Counted from the stretch's first letter, positions 41,965-51,426 are shown. The stretch: DNA of 64,000 nucleotides from CAYLXP01 sp964387425 (GCA_964387425.1 CAYLXP010000003.1:1-64000); one strand, 5' to 3'. The notes: generated by a model not told the origin, from the sequence alone. A program made the numbers and translations.

Positions 41965-43737
41965 CTACCGTTCCTCCTTATGTCCAAACTCACCAAACGT
42001 CCCGGGAAGGCGACGAACGTACGCATCCAGCTCTTTCTTCAAAGCCGCAAGCTTGACGGCATACTCCGGGTTCCCCACCAGGTTACGCTGCTCCCCCGGG
42101 TCTGCATTGAGATCGTAGAGCTGATCCCGGTCCGAAAAACTCGGATAGCCCTTGATCGCAACTTGGTCGACATCGTGCCCACCGGGGATGAGAAAGAGAT
42201 GGCTGAAAGGCGCCATGGGATCGGTGGTCGGGATGGGCCTGCCACGGGCAGCCAGGACCGCATTGTTCTCTTCGAGTAGTTTGCGCCGCTCCTCAAGCGG
42301 CATGTTCTCGGCGTACTCGGGGTAACGCAGCGCGAGATACTTGAATCCATCTTTCAGGACGGCGCGTCCGTAACCCATCTCAAAGTAGAGCGAATCATGG
42401 ATGGCGTCCGCTTTGCCGGCCAGGATTGTCACGAAGCTCTTCCCATCCAGCTTCTTGCCACTGTAATCGCCGCCGGCAAGATCGAGCAACGTGGGCGCCA
42501 AGTCCGGAAGCTGAAGCTGAGCCGCTGTAACCGTCCCAACAGGGAAGCCACCTTTGCGCCAGATCAATGCCGCCGTACGGGTGCCGGCAACATAGGCACC
42601 GCCCTTGGCCTCGGTACCGTGATCACTCACGAACACAATGACCGTGTTATCCGCCACTCCGGAGTCTTCGAGCTTCGCAACGATTGCCGTCATGGCATCG
42701 TCCAGCCAGAGCACCTGGCCCGTGTTCCACCCCGTAATGCCTGCCGCTTTCAGCCGGGTGTCGATCCTCTCTCGGGGCGCCTGAACATCGGGAATCGCAT
42801 CCAGGATGCCCTCGGGGGTAACACTGGCCGTGTTGCGCCATGAACGTTTGGGATCAAACGGGCCATGTGGAATGGTCGTGGCCATGTAGAGGAAGAAGGG
42901 CTTGCCTCCCGCTACGCTCTGCTCAATGAAATCAAGCGCACCCTCGGTAATCCACTCCTGGTTGTGAGCGGCGAGCGGCTTGATGCCGTCGGCGTCGGGA
43001 TTGCCGAAGTAGAGCCGCTCGGCGTAGTCGAAGCCACTGGCCCTGAACGCCGCCTTCAGAAGCATTGCGTTTCGTGCCAGTGTGGGGGCCACACGTGGAT
43101 CGCCCAGCTCGATCGTATAGGGCAAGCGCTCAATGCCGTCCACCTCGATCGCATGGTTCTTGCCGACAGCCCCGGTGACATACCCAGCCTGTTGCATCAG
43201 CAGAGGAAGCGTCGTCTCGCCGGGAACGATGTCGGTATTGAACCCGACCATGGACTGTCCATCCTTCTTCATCTGCCCCAGGAAGCGATGCCCGCGGGCA
43301 CGACTCGGGAACTTACCGGTGAGGATGGCGAAACGGCTCGGTGTGCAGACCGGCGACGGCGAGTGCATGTTCTCGAGGACCACTCCCTCGGAGGCCAGGC
43401 GGTCAAGCGTAGGCATAAGGCTCTTGCCCTTGCCTTCAGGAAGAAACGTGCACAGCGTCCGGCTGAGATCGTCAGCCACGACCACGATGATGTTGGGACG
43501 GGCCGCCGCGGAAGCGGAATGCAGGGCCAAGCCAATCAGCAGCATAGACAGACAGCGCGTCACCGCATTGCGTGAGCAGTAGCCCCGGCTTCTCCGAAGC
43601 CGAGGGCGGATACATGAATCGGCACTGGTTGATTCATCAGCGTCGCCGAACGGATCAACGCGTCGTGCAGATCCGCGCTGGGCTTCGGAGAAGCCCGCGC
43701 TACTCGGAAGAGCCGGCGAAGAAAGCCACCTATGCAT
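41965..43737 (-). CDS. Sulfatase (S1 family, Cys-type) with repeat-encoded N-terminal extension
   Basis: AAAGGAG lies six bases before the ATG at 43737, so translation should start there. The next ~43 residues (SSAGFSEAQRGS onward) are encoded by the 127-bp double REP at 43578-43704. Only then comes the signal-like segment CLSMLLIGLALHSASAA (residues 62-78) and the sulfatase proper (NIIVVVADDLSRTLCTF; formylglycine site Cys131 in PVCTPSRFAILTG; VSDHGTEAKGG). The insertion thus separates start codon and signal peptide and pushes the signal ~55 residues inward. Either the preprotein is exported with a long n-region, or initiation at the inner Met65 is used, or export is lost. 590 residues in all. 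Confidence 0.88.
   Translation of the reverse strand: MHRWLSSPALPSSAGFSEAQRGSARRVDPFGDADESTSADSCIRPRLRRSRGYCSRNAVTRCLSMLLIGLALHSASAAARPNIIVVVADDLSRTLCTFLPEGKGKSLMPTLDRLASEGVVLENMHSPSPVCTPSRFAILTGKFPSRARGHRFLGQMKKDGQSMVGFNTDIVPGETTLPLLMQQAGYVTGAVGKNHAIEVDGIERLPYTIELGDPRVAPTLARNAMLLKAAFRASGFDYAERLYFGNPDADGIKPLAAHNQEWITEGALDFIEQSVAGGKPFFLYMATTIPHGPFDPKRSWRNTASVTPEGILDAIPDVQAPRERIDTRLKAAGITGWNTGQVLWLDDAMTAIVAKLEDSGVADNTVIVFVSDHGTEAKGGAYVAGTRTAALIWRKGGFPVGTVTAAQLQLPDLAPTLLDLAGGDYSGKKLDGKSFVTILAGKADAIHDSLYFEMGYGRAVLKDGFKYLALRYPEYAENMPLEERRKLLEENNAVLAARGRPIPTTDPMAPFSHLFLIPGGHDVDQVAIKGYPSFSDRDQLYDLNADPGEQRNLVGNPEYAVKLAALKKELDAYVRRLPGTFGEFGHKEER
43578..43704 (-). repeat. Second 127-bp double REP, in frame near a sulfatase N-terminus
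   Basis: It has the same length and end sequences as the copy at 21685-21811 but lies in the opposite orientation relative to its host gene. From the gene's side it starts AGTAGCGCGGGCTTCTCCG and is again read as AGT-AGC, giving SSAGFSEA where the other gives SSPGFSEA. The middle 60 bp differ between the copies. Confidence 0.85.
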
Positions 43738-43748
43738 GATCATCTCCT

Positions 43749-46106
43749 TTAGCGAAGCAGGAATCCGACGTTGTCAATGTAGACGGTTCCGTCGACGGGA
43801 ACCTTTTTGGCATTGTTCTGAAAGAGCTGAAAGCGCAGCGCGTAGGTCTTGTCCACGGCTTGGAGGTATTTCAGGTCCGGCAGCCGGAAGGTGAAGGACT
43901 TCCAACGCCCCTTCACCAGCTCCAGGGGAACCGAGCCGAGCGGGATCCAGTGCTCACTTGCACTCTGGAGGATCACGCCCAAACCGACCGACTTGTCGCT
44001 GCAGGCCAGATCAGGAGAAACGCCGAAATCAAAAACTACGCCGCCGATCCGATCCTTGGGAAGATCCGCCGGCATGGACTCCAGCAAGAGTAGGACATCC
44101 TTGTTCTCCTTCGGCACGGCCCGACGAAGCTCAATGGCGGCCACCTGTTGATTGGGACGAACAAGGTCATCGGCGCGAACGGTAAAGCTCGACGATCCGC
44201 CCCATTCGGAGGTATCCGTTTCGAAGCGCCAGTAGACCTCTGAACGCTCTTTGACTTCGACGATTTCGAGAGTCTTCTCGACGGTGGTTCTCCCGGCCGT
44301 TGCCCGAACGGTAACGCGACCGGTTCCCTTGGGCATGAGGAAGAACCGGCCTGCCGTCTCGCTGATCCGAACCTGTTCACGGTCAGCCTGCGCGGGCCCC
44401 TTTACCGTAATCCGAGCCGGCTGGAGCATCGGAACATCGGCTCCCCCATCGCCAACCAGGATCCATCCTTCCACCGGCAAATCCACCGGAGAGCTTTCCG
44501 GTAGCAGGAGACGGAGAGGAGCTTGAGCACGCGGTTGTCCACGGTCTTCCGGTTCCAGGGCGGTGTCTCTCAAGGGCAGTTCAAACACGCGGACAGAGAA
44601 AGGAGGAACGGTTAGCTCGAGGTCCTTCTCAACGGGTAAGACCCGGGAGACCGGCTTGTGACTCCAAAGAGGCTCGTGGGTCATAGGGTTCCACGTGTAC
44701 TCCCGCTGCGAGAGTGTTGTCGCACGGCCCTTCTCGCCCCACTTCACGCCGGGGGCATTGAGCCGAATCCGGGCGGCCTCATCGCGGGAAACATTGACGA
44801 CCATGACGGATAACCGGTCATCCGCCCGGGTTACCATGGCGTACGCATGATCGTTTCCCTCGAGCGAAGACGCAACCAGTTGGTCGCCCATGCATTTGCT
44901 CCACAGGTACATCCCCCAGAACTGGCTCTTGGCAAAGCCGGGCGGATTGAAGGCATTGTATAGGCGATCCAGTTCCTCCAGGGAGACGTCCGGCTGGTCG
45001 AAATCGAACTGTTCGAAATGGAATAGTCCGTGCCCGCCGGTCTCGGTGACAGTGAGCAGATCCCATTGCGTGGCGAAGGAAACGCCCGACCGGAACATCT
45101 CCCCCACGAACACGCAGGTCCACAGTCCGTTGATCAGGTCCGCCGTGTCGCGATCCTCGACGACCTTGGAGTTCCACTCCGTAATGGCAATCTCGATCTC
45201 GTCTTTCCGGTCCGGCTGGTATTTCGCGATCAACCCGCGAAATCGTTCCATGGCACCGGAGAGAGAGAAGGCCTGCTCGAATATGCCCTGTTCCGAATCC
45301 AGGTGCTTCTCAACGGGATAGGTGTGAAAGCTGACGAAATCAACGTGATCACCCGCGAGGCGGAGCAGGTCCTCCATGAATCCGCCCTTTTCGCTGGCGG
45401 CGGTCGGGCCGCCTACCTTGATCGTCGGATCGACTGCTTTCATGGCGGTGGCAAACTCGACGAATCGACGGGCATACACCGCTCCGGTCATCGGCGATCC
45501 GTCCGGAAGGTAGTGCCCCAGCTCCCAACTCCCTTCCAGCTCGTTCCCGATCTCCCAGTACCGGACATTGTACCCCTGCACGAGGTTGGCCCAACGCACC
45601 CACTCGGCAGCCAGCTCCGCTGTCCCCGTTCCCGCATTGACCGTCACAATGGCCTCGGCGCCCTGCTTCTTCACGATCTCATGCAGGGCCCGCACATCCA
45701 CGTCACCGTGAAATTCATCATCAATGGGGCGTCGATCGGCGCCCTGAATGCGAAAGCCGGGCGCATAGCCGGAGAAGTCGACGTCATAGATTCCATCCTT
45801 TCGGCGGGAAACGTCAACGTGATCCCCGGTCCTGACTCCATTCCCATTCCAGTAGTACTCGTCCGACCAGGATCCGCCGGGAATTCGTAGAAACGCAGGT
45901 TTGAGTTCTCTGAGATAGCGCTGGACGTCAGCGTTAGCCAAATCTCGCGCGGGATGGAAAACCCCCAAGTTGGTACCCAGCAGTCGGCGACGGTCAAGCT
46001 TGCGAATGACTCTGTCCGCCCGAATGCTAAGGGTGGCTGTGTCCGTTGACGCGAATGCCAGGCTACTAAGCAGGCACAGTAGAATCAGAGCTGGTGCGTT
46101 CTTCAT
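43749..46106 (-). CDS. Clan GH-A glycosidase (GH51-like, possible alpha-L-arabinofuranosidase), exported
   Basis: Start at 46106 gives a signal peptide (MKNAPALILLCLLSSLAFA); the upstream in-frame Met (46172) lies in the promoter region. In the 785-residue product the barrel shows FLRIPGGSWSDEYYW (residues 72-86), acid/base Glu189 in YWEIGNELEG and nucleophile Glu310 in IAITEWNS, spacing typical of GH51/GH39-type enzymes. A C-terminal beta domain follows, then from about residue 630 a carbohydrate-binding module (YWRFETDTSEWGG). GH51 arabinofuranosidase is the best guess; GH39 or another GH-A family is possible. First gene of the 46-33 kb operon, 11 bp before the sulfatase. Confidence 0.75.
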   Translation of the reverse strand: MKNAPALILLCLLSSLAFASTDTATLSIRADRVIRKLDRRRLLGTNLGVFHPARDLANADVQRYLRELKPAFLRIPGGSWSDEYYWNGNGVRTGDHVDVSRRKDGIYDVDFSGYAPGFRIQGADRRPIDDEFHGDVDVRALHEIVKKQGAEAIVTVNAGTGTAELAAEWVRWANLVQGYNVRYWEIGNELEGSWELGHYLPDGSPMTGAVYARRFVEFATAMKAVDPTIKVGGPTAASEKGGFMEDLLRLAGDHVDFVSFHTYPVEKHLDSEQGIFEQAFSLSGAMERFRGLIAKYQPDRKDEIEIAITEWNSKVVEDRDTADLINGLWTCVFVGEMFRSGVSFATQWDLLTVTETGGHGLFHFEQFDFDQPDVSLEELDRLYNAFNPPGFAKSQFWGMYLWSKCMGDQLVASSLEGNDHAYAMVTRADDRLSVMVVNVSRDEAARIRLNAPGVKWGEKGRATTLSQREYTWNPMTHEPLWSHKPVSRVLPVEKDLELTVPPFSVRVFELPLRDTALEPEDRGQPRAQAPLRLLLPESSPVDLPVEGWILVGDGGADVPMLQPARITVKGPAQADREQVRISETAGRFFLMPKGTGRVTVRATAGRTTVEKTLEIVEVKERSEVYWRFETDTSEWGGSSSFTVRADDLVRPNQQVAAIELRRAVPKENKDVLLLLESMPADLPKDRIGGVVFDFGVSPDLACSDKSVGLGVILQSASEHWIPLGSVPLELVKGRWKSFTFRLPDLKYLQAVDKTYALRFQLFQNNAKKVPVDGTVYIDNVGFLLR

Positions 46107-46191
46107 GCCTGTAATCAAACCGCATGACGCCGGATCTGGCAATTCATTTATCCAATGATAACAGAACAACAAGCACTGAATTCACGTACAC

Positions 46192-46281
46192 ACAGAAAGA
46201 GTGGACAGAAAGATTTTGGACAGAAAGAAGGTCAATTGAACTCCACCATTTTTCTGTCCCCCATGCTTCTGTCAGAAAGAA
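46192..46281 (+). repeat. ACAGAAAGA repeats upstream of dinB
   Basis: ACAGAAAGA occurs at 46192, 46205 and 46220 (spacing 13 and 15), followed by an inverted TTTCTGTC near 46251 and another CAGAAAGA near 46273. The cluster lies between the divergent GH-A and dinB genes. It may be a regulatory array or a dispersed repeat; it is not a CRISPR because units are too short and irregular. Confidence 0.5.
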
Positions 46282-46292
46282 ATCTTGAAAGT

Positions 46293-46304
46293 GAACTTTA
46301 GTTC
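46293..46304. promoter_or_regulatory. Putative LexA (SOS) box of dinB
   Basis: GAACTTTAGTTC has the form GAAC-N4-GTTC, the core of Gram-positive-type LexA operators, and lies 16 bp before the dinB ATG. dinB is a classic SOS gene. A match of 8 fixed bases next to the right gene is suggestive, but no lexA gene is in the window to compare. Confidence 0.5.
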
Positions 46305-46319
46305 CTATACGGTGTCTGC

Positions 46320-47630
46320 ATGGACAAAGACAAACCCATCACGATCAGCAACTACCCCCGGGCGATCATCCATTTGGACGCCGATGCGTTCTTCGCTTCC
46401 GTAGAACAGGCCCTCGTACCGAAGCTGCGCGACCAACCGGTTGTCACCGGTAAAGAGCGCGGCATCATCGCCTGCGCCAACTACAAGGCCAAGGCCCTCG
46501 GCATCAAGCGCGGAATTCCCCTCTTCAAGGCTAAGAAGCTCTGCCCCAAGCTCGTCATTCTCCCCAACGACTATGAAACCTACAGTCTCTACTCCAAGCG
46601 CATGTTCAACATCATGCGTCGCTACACTCCTATCGTGGAGGAATACTCCATTGACGAGGCCTTCGCCGACCTGACCGGTCTGCGCCGCACCTATCACGGC
46701 TCTTACGAAGATATCGCCCTCATGATGCAGAAGGCGATCTACCAGGAGCTGGGCATCACGGTGTCCGTCGGTTTGAGTCCAACCAAGGCCCTCTCCAAGA
46801 TCTGTTCGAAGTTCCGCAAGCCAAATGGGTTCACCGGCGTCCCCGGACGCTACATCCACCTCCTGCTGCAGCGCACCCCATTGGAAACCGTTTGGGGCTT
46901 TGGTCCGAACACCGTCAACCTGTTGAAGAAGTACGGCATGCGCAGTGCCTATGATTTCGTCCAGAAGCCGGAACGTTGGGCCCGCCGCATGCTGCATAAA
47001 CCCGGGCGCGAACTGTGGAATGAGCTGCGCGGCAATAGCGTCTGGCCCGTGAGTCCCGTCGAGAAGTCCTCCTATGCCACCATCCTCAAATCGAAAACCT
47101 TCACGCCGGCATCGGACGACCGCAACCTGGTCTACGCCAAACTGATCCGCAACGTAGAGTCAGCTTTCATGAAAGCGCGACGCTACCGCCTGCGACCAAA
47201 GGCACTTGGCGTGGTTCTGCGACACCATGATTTCCGACACGACGGACTCGAAGCCCGCCTCAACCGCCCCTCATCATCAACCCTTGAGGTCATCCCCCTG
47301 ATTGAGGAGCTCTTTGGAAAGATATTCCGCCCCGGTTCACGTTATCGATCCACGATGATCGTGCTGGGGAGCCTGGAGAGCGACCTCTCCGAGCAATACG
47401 AACTCTTTGAGGACCGGCTCAAGATTGAGAGCTTGCGTCAAATCACCGAAGCCGTCGACGACGTCAACCACCGCTTCGGCAAACACACGGTCCGCTCAGC
47501 GACCTCGCTCTACCTCCCCACCAAGCCCAAGGTCGCGCGCGACGATATCCCCGCCCGCCGCCAGGAATCCTTCAAAGGCGAAACCCCACGCCAACGCCTT
47601 GGAATCCCCCGGCTGTCGATAAACGTTTAG
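46320..47630 (+). CDS. dinB: DNA polymerase IV (Y-family translesion polymerase)
   Basis: A 436-residue Y-family polymerase. Palm motifs are present: IHLDADAFFASVEQ (first catalytic Asp) and YSIDEAFADLTG (catalytic Asp-Glu pair). The finger region holds YKAKALGIKRGIP, the thumb contains the helix-hairpin-helix VWGFGPNTVNLLKKYG, and the little-finger domain covers about residues 240-360. The C-terminus is longer than in E. coli (351) and lacks a clear beta-clamp QLxLF motif. It is likely SOS-controlled through the box at 46293. It ends 3 bp from the convergent yceH-like gene. Confidence 0.93.
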   Translation: MDKDKPITISNYPRAIIHLDADAFFASVEQALVPKLRDQPVVTGKERGIIACANYKAKALGIKRGIPLFKAKKLCPKLVILPNDYETYSLYSKRMFNIMRRYTPIVEEYSIDEAFADLTGLRRTYHGSYEDIALMMQKAIYQELGITVSVGLSPTKALSKICSKFRKPNGFTGVPGRYIHLLLQRTPLETVWGFGPNTVNLLKKYGMRSAYDFVQKPERWARRMLHKPGRELWNELRGNSVWPVSPVEKSSYATILKSKTFTPASDDRNLVYAKLIRNVESAFMKARRYRLRPKALGVVLRHHDFRHDGLEARLNRPSSSTLEVIPLIEELFGKIFRPGSRYRSTMIVLGSLESDLSEQYELFEDRLKIESLRQITEAVDDVNHRFGKHTVRSATSLYLPTKPKVARDDIPARRQESFKGETPRQRLGIPRLSINV

Positions 47631-47633
47631 GGA

Positions 47634-48293
47634 TCACTCAAACTGTTTCTTGAACGTTGCGAACTCGTCACGGAGTTGCTGTAGCTCGCCTTGCAGGGAT
47701 TCGACCGTCTCTTCGAGCACGGTCACACGATCATCCTGCCGCGGCGTTGCCGCCGGCATGTCCACCGGTGGTTCAATGGCGGCGATGTCGACCGGACCAC
47801 AGAAGAGGTGGGCGTAGCGCGGCTCGCGATGCCCGGGACCGGGCGGGAGCTGCACCACCATCGGGTCTGGCTCAGGCCGTGAGAGCTCATTCATCGCATC
47901 CACAACCTCCGCAACACTCTCAATCTCCCGCAGGCGTCGCGCGTGAGTCCGCAACTCACCGGCCGTCTGGGGACCACGCACCATGAGCTCACACACGAGC
48001 GCAAGATCGAGATCCGTGAGGGGCAGCTTGTCGTCGGCGTCATGCTTGTACTTCGGAACACGACTCCCCGTCGTGGTAACCTGGCAAACCAGGTGATGCG
48101 TGTAGCGAAGCGCATCCAGGGCATCATTAACGGCATGCTCATCCAGCGCCATCACGGGCGACCGGTTCGACTTCTGGTTGCACGCTGCCGTGAGTGCGTT
48201 CAGTGTGAGAGGATAGTGTGCCGGCGTCGCAATCGACTTCTCGATCAGGCACCCTAACACGCGTACTTCGATGTCGGTGAGAACCATGTCCAT
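47634..48293 (-). CDS. YceH-like UPF0502/DUF480 winged-helix protein
   Basis: Start at 48293 with a strong site (AAGGAGGACTGCCC); the longer ORF to 48419 adds residues not found in the family. The 219-residue product begins MDMVLTDIEVRVLGCLIEK and contains NALTAACNQKSNR and VMVRGPQTAGELRTHARR-like motifs of the two winged-helix domains of DUF480. A coiled coil closes the protein (LEETVESLQGELQQLRDEF). Its function is not established; the fold suggests DNA or RNA binding. Unrelated to the sugar genes. Confidence 0.88.
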   Translation of the reverse strand: MDMVLTDIEVRVLGCLIEKSIATPAHYPLTLNALTAACNQKSNRSPVMALDEHAVNDALDALRYTHHLVCQVTTTGSRVPKYKHDADDKLPLTDLDLALVCELMVRGPQTAGELRTHARRLREIESVAEVVDAMNELSRPEPDPMVVQLPPGPGHREPRYAHLFCGPVDIAAIEPPVDMPAATPRQDDRVTVLEETVESLQGELQQLRDEFATFKKQFE

Positions 48294-48454
48294 GGGCAGT
48301 CCTCCTTCGCTTCTTTCGTCACTACTCGTGAAACCGGGCCGGACCGCAAGTATCAGGGACACAACTGCTACCGTCAACAGCATCCTCTGCATGGAACAAG
48401 GGCAGACGCACTGCTGCACATATCAGGCGTCTGATGCCGCTCTGCGCTCCTCTT

Positions 48455-50791
48455 TCAAGAAGACTCAGCGCCGGGTTGATTGACACCACTGGACAGAGTG
48501 ATCCCACCATCCGGGCTTATGGCGATCACCGATCGACCGGCAGGCAGGAGGATTCCTGCGCTTAACGACTCATCGCCAAGAGCTATACCGGGCACGCCGG
48601 AGGGCAGCGAGAAGGTGGCTTTGCCCCCTTCGGGAATCACCAGCTCAAACCGGTAGCTGCCATCCTCTTCCCTCTTCCAGCTGGAGTGCACATCGCCGGC
48701 CGGCGTGCCAATGGTGGCGGTCGCGGTTTCGAGCTTCGCGGGAATGTGCGGCACGATGGATATCTCTCTGAAACCAGGCGCGGTCGATCGAACACCAGCG
48801 AGGTACTGGTAGAACCAGGCATCGATGCTGCCGAACATGTGATGCGACCACGAGCGGCTGGTCAACTCCCAGGCTTCGCCCAGGGAGATACGATCGTTGG
48901 CAAACCAGTATCCCCAGGAGGGGTACTCCTCCGAAGTGACAATTTCGTAGGCAAGGTCTGTCTCACCGTTGTCGGCCAACACGTCCAAGAGATAGCGCGT
49001 GCCGAGGATGCCGGTGTTCAGCTCTGGTTTGCCGCCTTTACAGATTTCGGTCTTCAAGCGTCCGAAGAGAGCGGCGTGGTGCTCCTCGGGCACGAGTCCG
49101 AAGGCCAGCGGCTGTATGGCTGACGTCTGGCGATACTCCGTCTCGCGCCCACACTCATAGGCGTCACCTGCCGGATTGAGGAATCGCTCATTAAAAGCCT
49201 TACGGATCTCGGCTTTCAAGCTCCGGCAGCACTCCCGCTGCGCGTCGTCCTCAACCACCGCCGCGCAGTTCTCGAGAATGTCGGTGATCCGATAGTACCA
49301 GGCGGTAGAGCTTATGGATGGTCCTTCGCTCGGCTCTCCACCCGGCGGTAGCCAGTCACCCAGGCCGCTGTCCACGATATGCCCGTCGGCGATGCTGCCG
49401 AGGTAGTCCAGGTAGCGCTGCATCGCTTCATAGTTTTCGCGAACGATCTCCGGATCACCCGTGTAGTGATAGACCTCCCATGCCATCACAAACAGCGCAG
49501 CGTCCCAGGCGGGAACCGCCCCATTGACCACGTCCCACTTACTAAGAGGATCATCCGTCAGTCCCCAGCCGGATGTCGGGACAATGGGGGCCAACTCGCC
49601 GCTCGGCAGCTGTGAGTCGCGCAGGTCGGCAACGAACTTACGGTAGAAGCGCTCGATCCCAAAGTTGTAGAGCCCCATGGTGGCGGTCAATTGGGCATCG
49701 CCGGTCCAGCCGTTCTTCTCGTAGACCGGCGTGTCGGTGATGACGTGGTGCGCGTTGTTCAGCAATGCCCGCGTGCTGGCCTTGTGAATCCGGCTGATCA
49801 GCGCGTTGGAGCAATTGAAGCTGCCCCGGGCCTTCACATCCTGGTGCAGCACCAGGGCCGTAACCTGATCGGACCCGAAACCATTGGTGAAGCCGGATAT
49901 CTCTACATAGCGAAAGCCCTTGTAGGAGAAACGGGGCTGCCAGAGTTCCTCGCCACCGCCCCGGCAGATATACTCATCCTCCTGGAAGTGCTTCCCCTCC
50001 ACATTCTCCTGCTGGGTTCGAATCTGGTTGTTGTCGCATACTTCCCCATAGACGATGCGGATCTTGGTGCCGGCCGGTTCATTCACGCGGATGCGGACGT
50101 TGCCCGCCAGCATATCCGGGAATTCAAAGATCACGCGATCCGCATCCGCAAGCACAGTGCGGCACACCGGCAGCTCATCAACAATACGAATCGGCTCGAA
50201 TCCTGCAGGCAGCAGATCGCCGCGCGGCGCATCGGTATCAACGCAGTCCTGCCACTCACTGTCATCGAAACCGCAGCTCATCCAGCCCTGCGGCTCGAGG
50301 CGGGCATCGAAGCCTTCACCCCCATACATCGAATCGCGGAAGACTGGCCCCTCCGTGCACTTCCAGCCGATCGTATCCAGAGCAACGCGCTCACCGCCGG
50401 CATGGATTTCTCCCTCTAGCCAGAAACGGCACTGCGCCCGCCATGGCGCCTTCTCAAAGCCCCAGACCGAAACAGTATCCATGTTGTAGCGGCCACGCCC
50501 CAGGTAGAGCGCCAAGACGTTCTCACCCTCCTGCAAGTAGCCCGCCAGATCATAGGAGGTGAAGTAGACTCGCCTGTCATAGTTGGAGAAGGCCGGCTCC
50601 AGCTCACGATCCCCGACGCGCATGCCGTTGATGTAGAGTTCGTAATGGCCCAGACCGCAGATATCAACGCAGGCCGAATCCACTGCTCCCGTGACCGAGA
50701 ACGTGCGCCGGAATATTGGGTTGCGACGCGGCTCATCGGCAGCATCCTGCGCCCAGGGGGTCGTGATCCAGAGTTGGTCTTTATTGTGCAC
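48455..50791 (-). CDS. Alpha-L-rhamnosidase, GH78
   Basis: A 778-residue protein starting at a GTG at 50791; an in-frame TGA lies two codons upstream, so it cannot begin earlier. N-terminal beta-sandwich with GLGHYELYINGMRVGDREL and PAFSNYDRRVYF, the typical rhamnosidase binding domain, then the middle jelly roll (FSYKGFRYVEISGF), then the (alpha/alpha)6 barrel with VYEKNGWTGDAQ and WSHHMFGSIDAWFYQYLAG. No signal peptide, so a cytoplasmic enzyme acting on imported rhamnosyl oligosaccharides, as is common for GH78. The rhamnose mutarotase gene at 57743 supports L-rhamnose as product. Last gene of its operon. Confidence 0.92.
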   Translation of the reverse strand: MHNKDQLWITTPWAQDAADEPRRNPIFRRTFSVTGAVDSACVDICGLGHYELYINGMRVGDRELEPAFSNYDRRVYFTSYDLAGYLQEGENVLALYLGRGRYNMDTVSVWGFEKAPWRAQCRFWLEGEIHAGGERVALDTIGWKCTEGPVFRDSMYGGEGFDARLEPQGWMSCGFDDSEWQDCVDTDAPRGDLLPAGFEPIRIVDELPVCRTVLADADRVIFEFPDMLAGNVRIRVNEPAGTKIRIVYGEVCDNNQIRTQQENVEGKHFQEDEYICRGGGEELWQPRFSYKGFRYVEISGFTNGFGSDQVTALVLHQDVKARGSFNCSNALISRIHKASTRALLNNAHHVITDTPVYEKNGWTGDAQLTATMGLYNFGIERFYRKFVADLRDSQLPSGELAPIVPTSGWGLTDDPLSKWDVVNGAVPAWDAALFVMAWEVYHYTGDPEIVRENYEAMQRYLDYLGSIADGHIVDSGLGDWLPPGGEPSEGPSISSTAWYYRITDILENCAAVVEDDAQRECCRSLKAEIRKAFNERFLNPAGDAYECGRETEYRQTSAIQPLAFGLVPEEHHAALFGRLKTEICKGGKPELNTGILGTRYLLDVLADNGETDLAYEIVTSEEYPSWGYWFANDRISLGEAWELTSRSWSHHMFGSIDAWFYQYLAGVRSTAPGFREISIVPHIPAKLETATATIGTPAGDVHSSWKREEDGSYRFELVIPEGGKATFSLPSGVPGIALGDESLSAGILLPAGRSVIAISPDGGITLSSGVNQPGAESS

Positions 50792-50808
50792 TGCTCAGGT
50801 ACCGCACG

Positions 50809-51348
50809 CTATTGCTTGGATTGATACGCGGCCAGTTCATCCACGGCACTGTAGACATCCACATCGCATTTCGGGCAGGACTCGACGGTAAAACTGAACG
50901 CTTTCCTGCACTTGCCGCAGTTCCATCGTCCTTTCTGCTGAGCCTCCCAGGCCTGATAGCCTTCCTTCTGGATGGTCTCGAAGTTCTTCGTGCGCAGCTT
51001 GTAGAACGGCTTCTTACCCTCGCCCGCCGCGATCTCCTGGACCTTTTTCACATTGCACGGGTACTGCTTGCACAGGGCGCAGGAATCGATCTTCTTCTCG
51101 CGTGCACACGCACGAATCTCGCACTTGGTCTTCTTGCTGCTGTGCTTGCAACCCTTGCACTTCTTCTCGAGATACTGGGGACAGGCGCCGCAATAGAGCC
51201 CGCAATATGCCCCCAAGCTATCCCTATGCTTGAGAGATGCCGCGCCGCTCTCCGTCGCCAGCACACATGCCCCCGCGGCGGCCATACAAACCGCACCGCA
51301 GCCGGTTTCCAGAAACGTTCTACGTGTCACATGGCCACTGGTCATCAT
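50809..51348 (-). CDS. DUF3795 Cys-rich protein with Tat signal
   Basis: A 179-residue protein. The N-terminus VTRRTFLETGCGAVCMAAAGA has the twin-arginine motif RRTFLE and a hydrophobic region. The rest is DUF3795: YCGLYCGACPQYLEKKCKGC, CEIRACAREKKIDSCALC and a C-terminal CGKC...CPKC zinc-ribbon-like pair. In all about 20 Cys suggest metal or Fe-S binding, folded before Tat export. DUF3795 proteins are normally cytoplasmic, so the Tat leader is unusual. It lies between GH94 and GH78 genes on the same strand. Function unknown. Confidence 0.8.
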   Translation of the reverse strand: MMTSGHVTRRTFLETGCGAVCMAAAGACVLATESGAASLKHRDSLGAYCGLYCGACPQYLEKKCKGCKHSSKKTKCEIRACAREKKIDSCALCKQYPCNVKKVQEIAAGEGKKPFYKLRTKNFETIQKEGYQAWEAQQKGRWNCGKCRKAFSFTVESCPKCDVDVYSAVDELAAYQSKQ

Positions 51349-51426
51349 GATGCCCTTTCCTGGTACTATGCGCTCGATCCAGCCCTACGTGGCAGGGCTG
51401 CACAAAGGGGCAAACGACCCCAATCT

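Noticed and set aside
46192..46281. Possible CRISPR array
   Set aside because: The repeated unit is only 9 bp, spacing is irregular and there are no cas genes.
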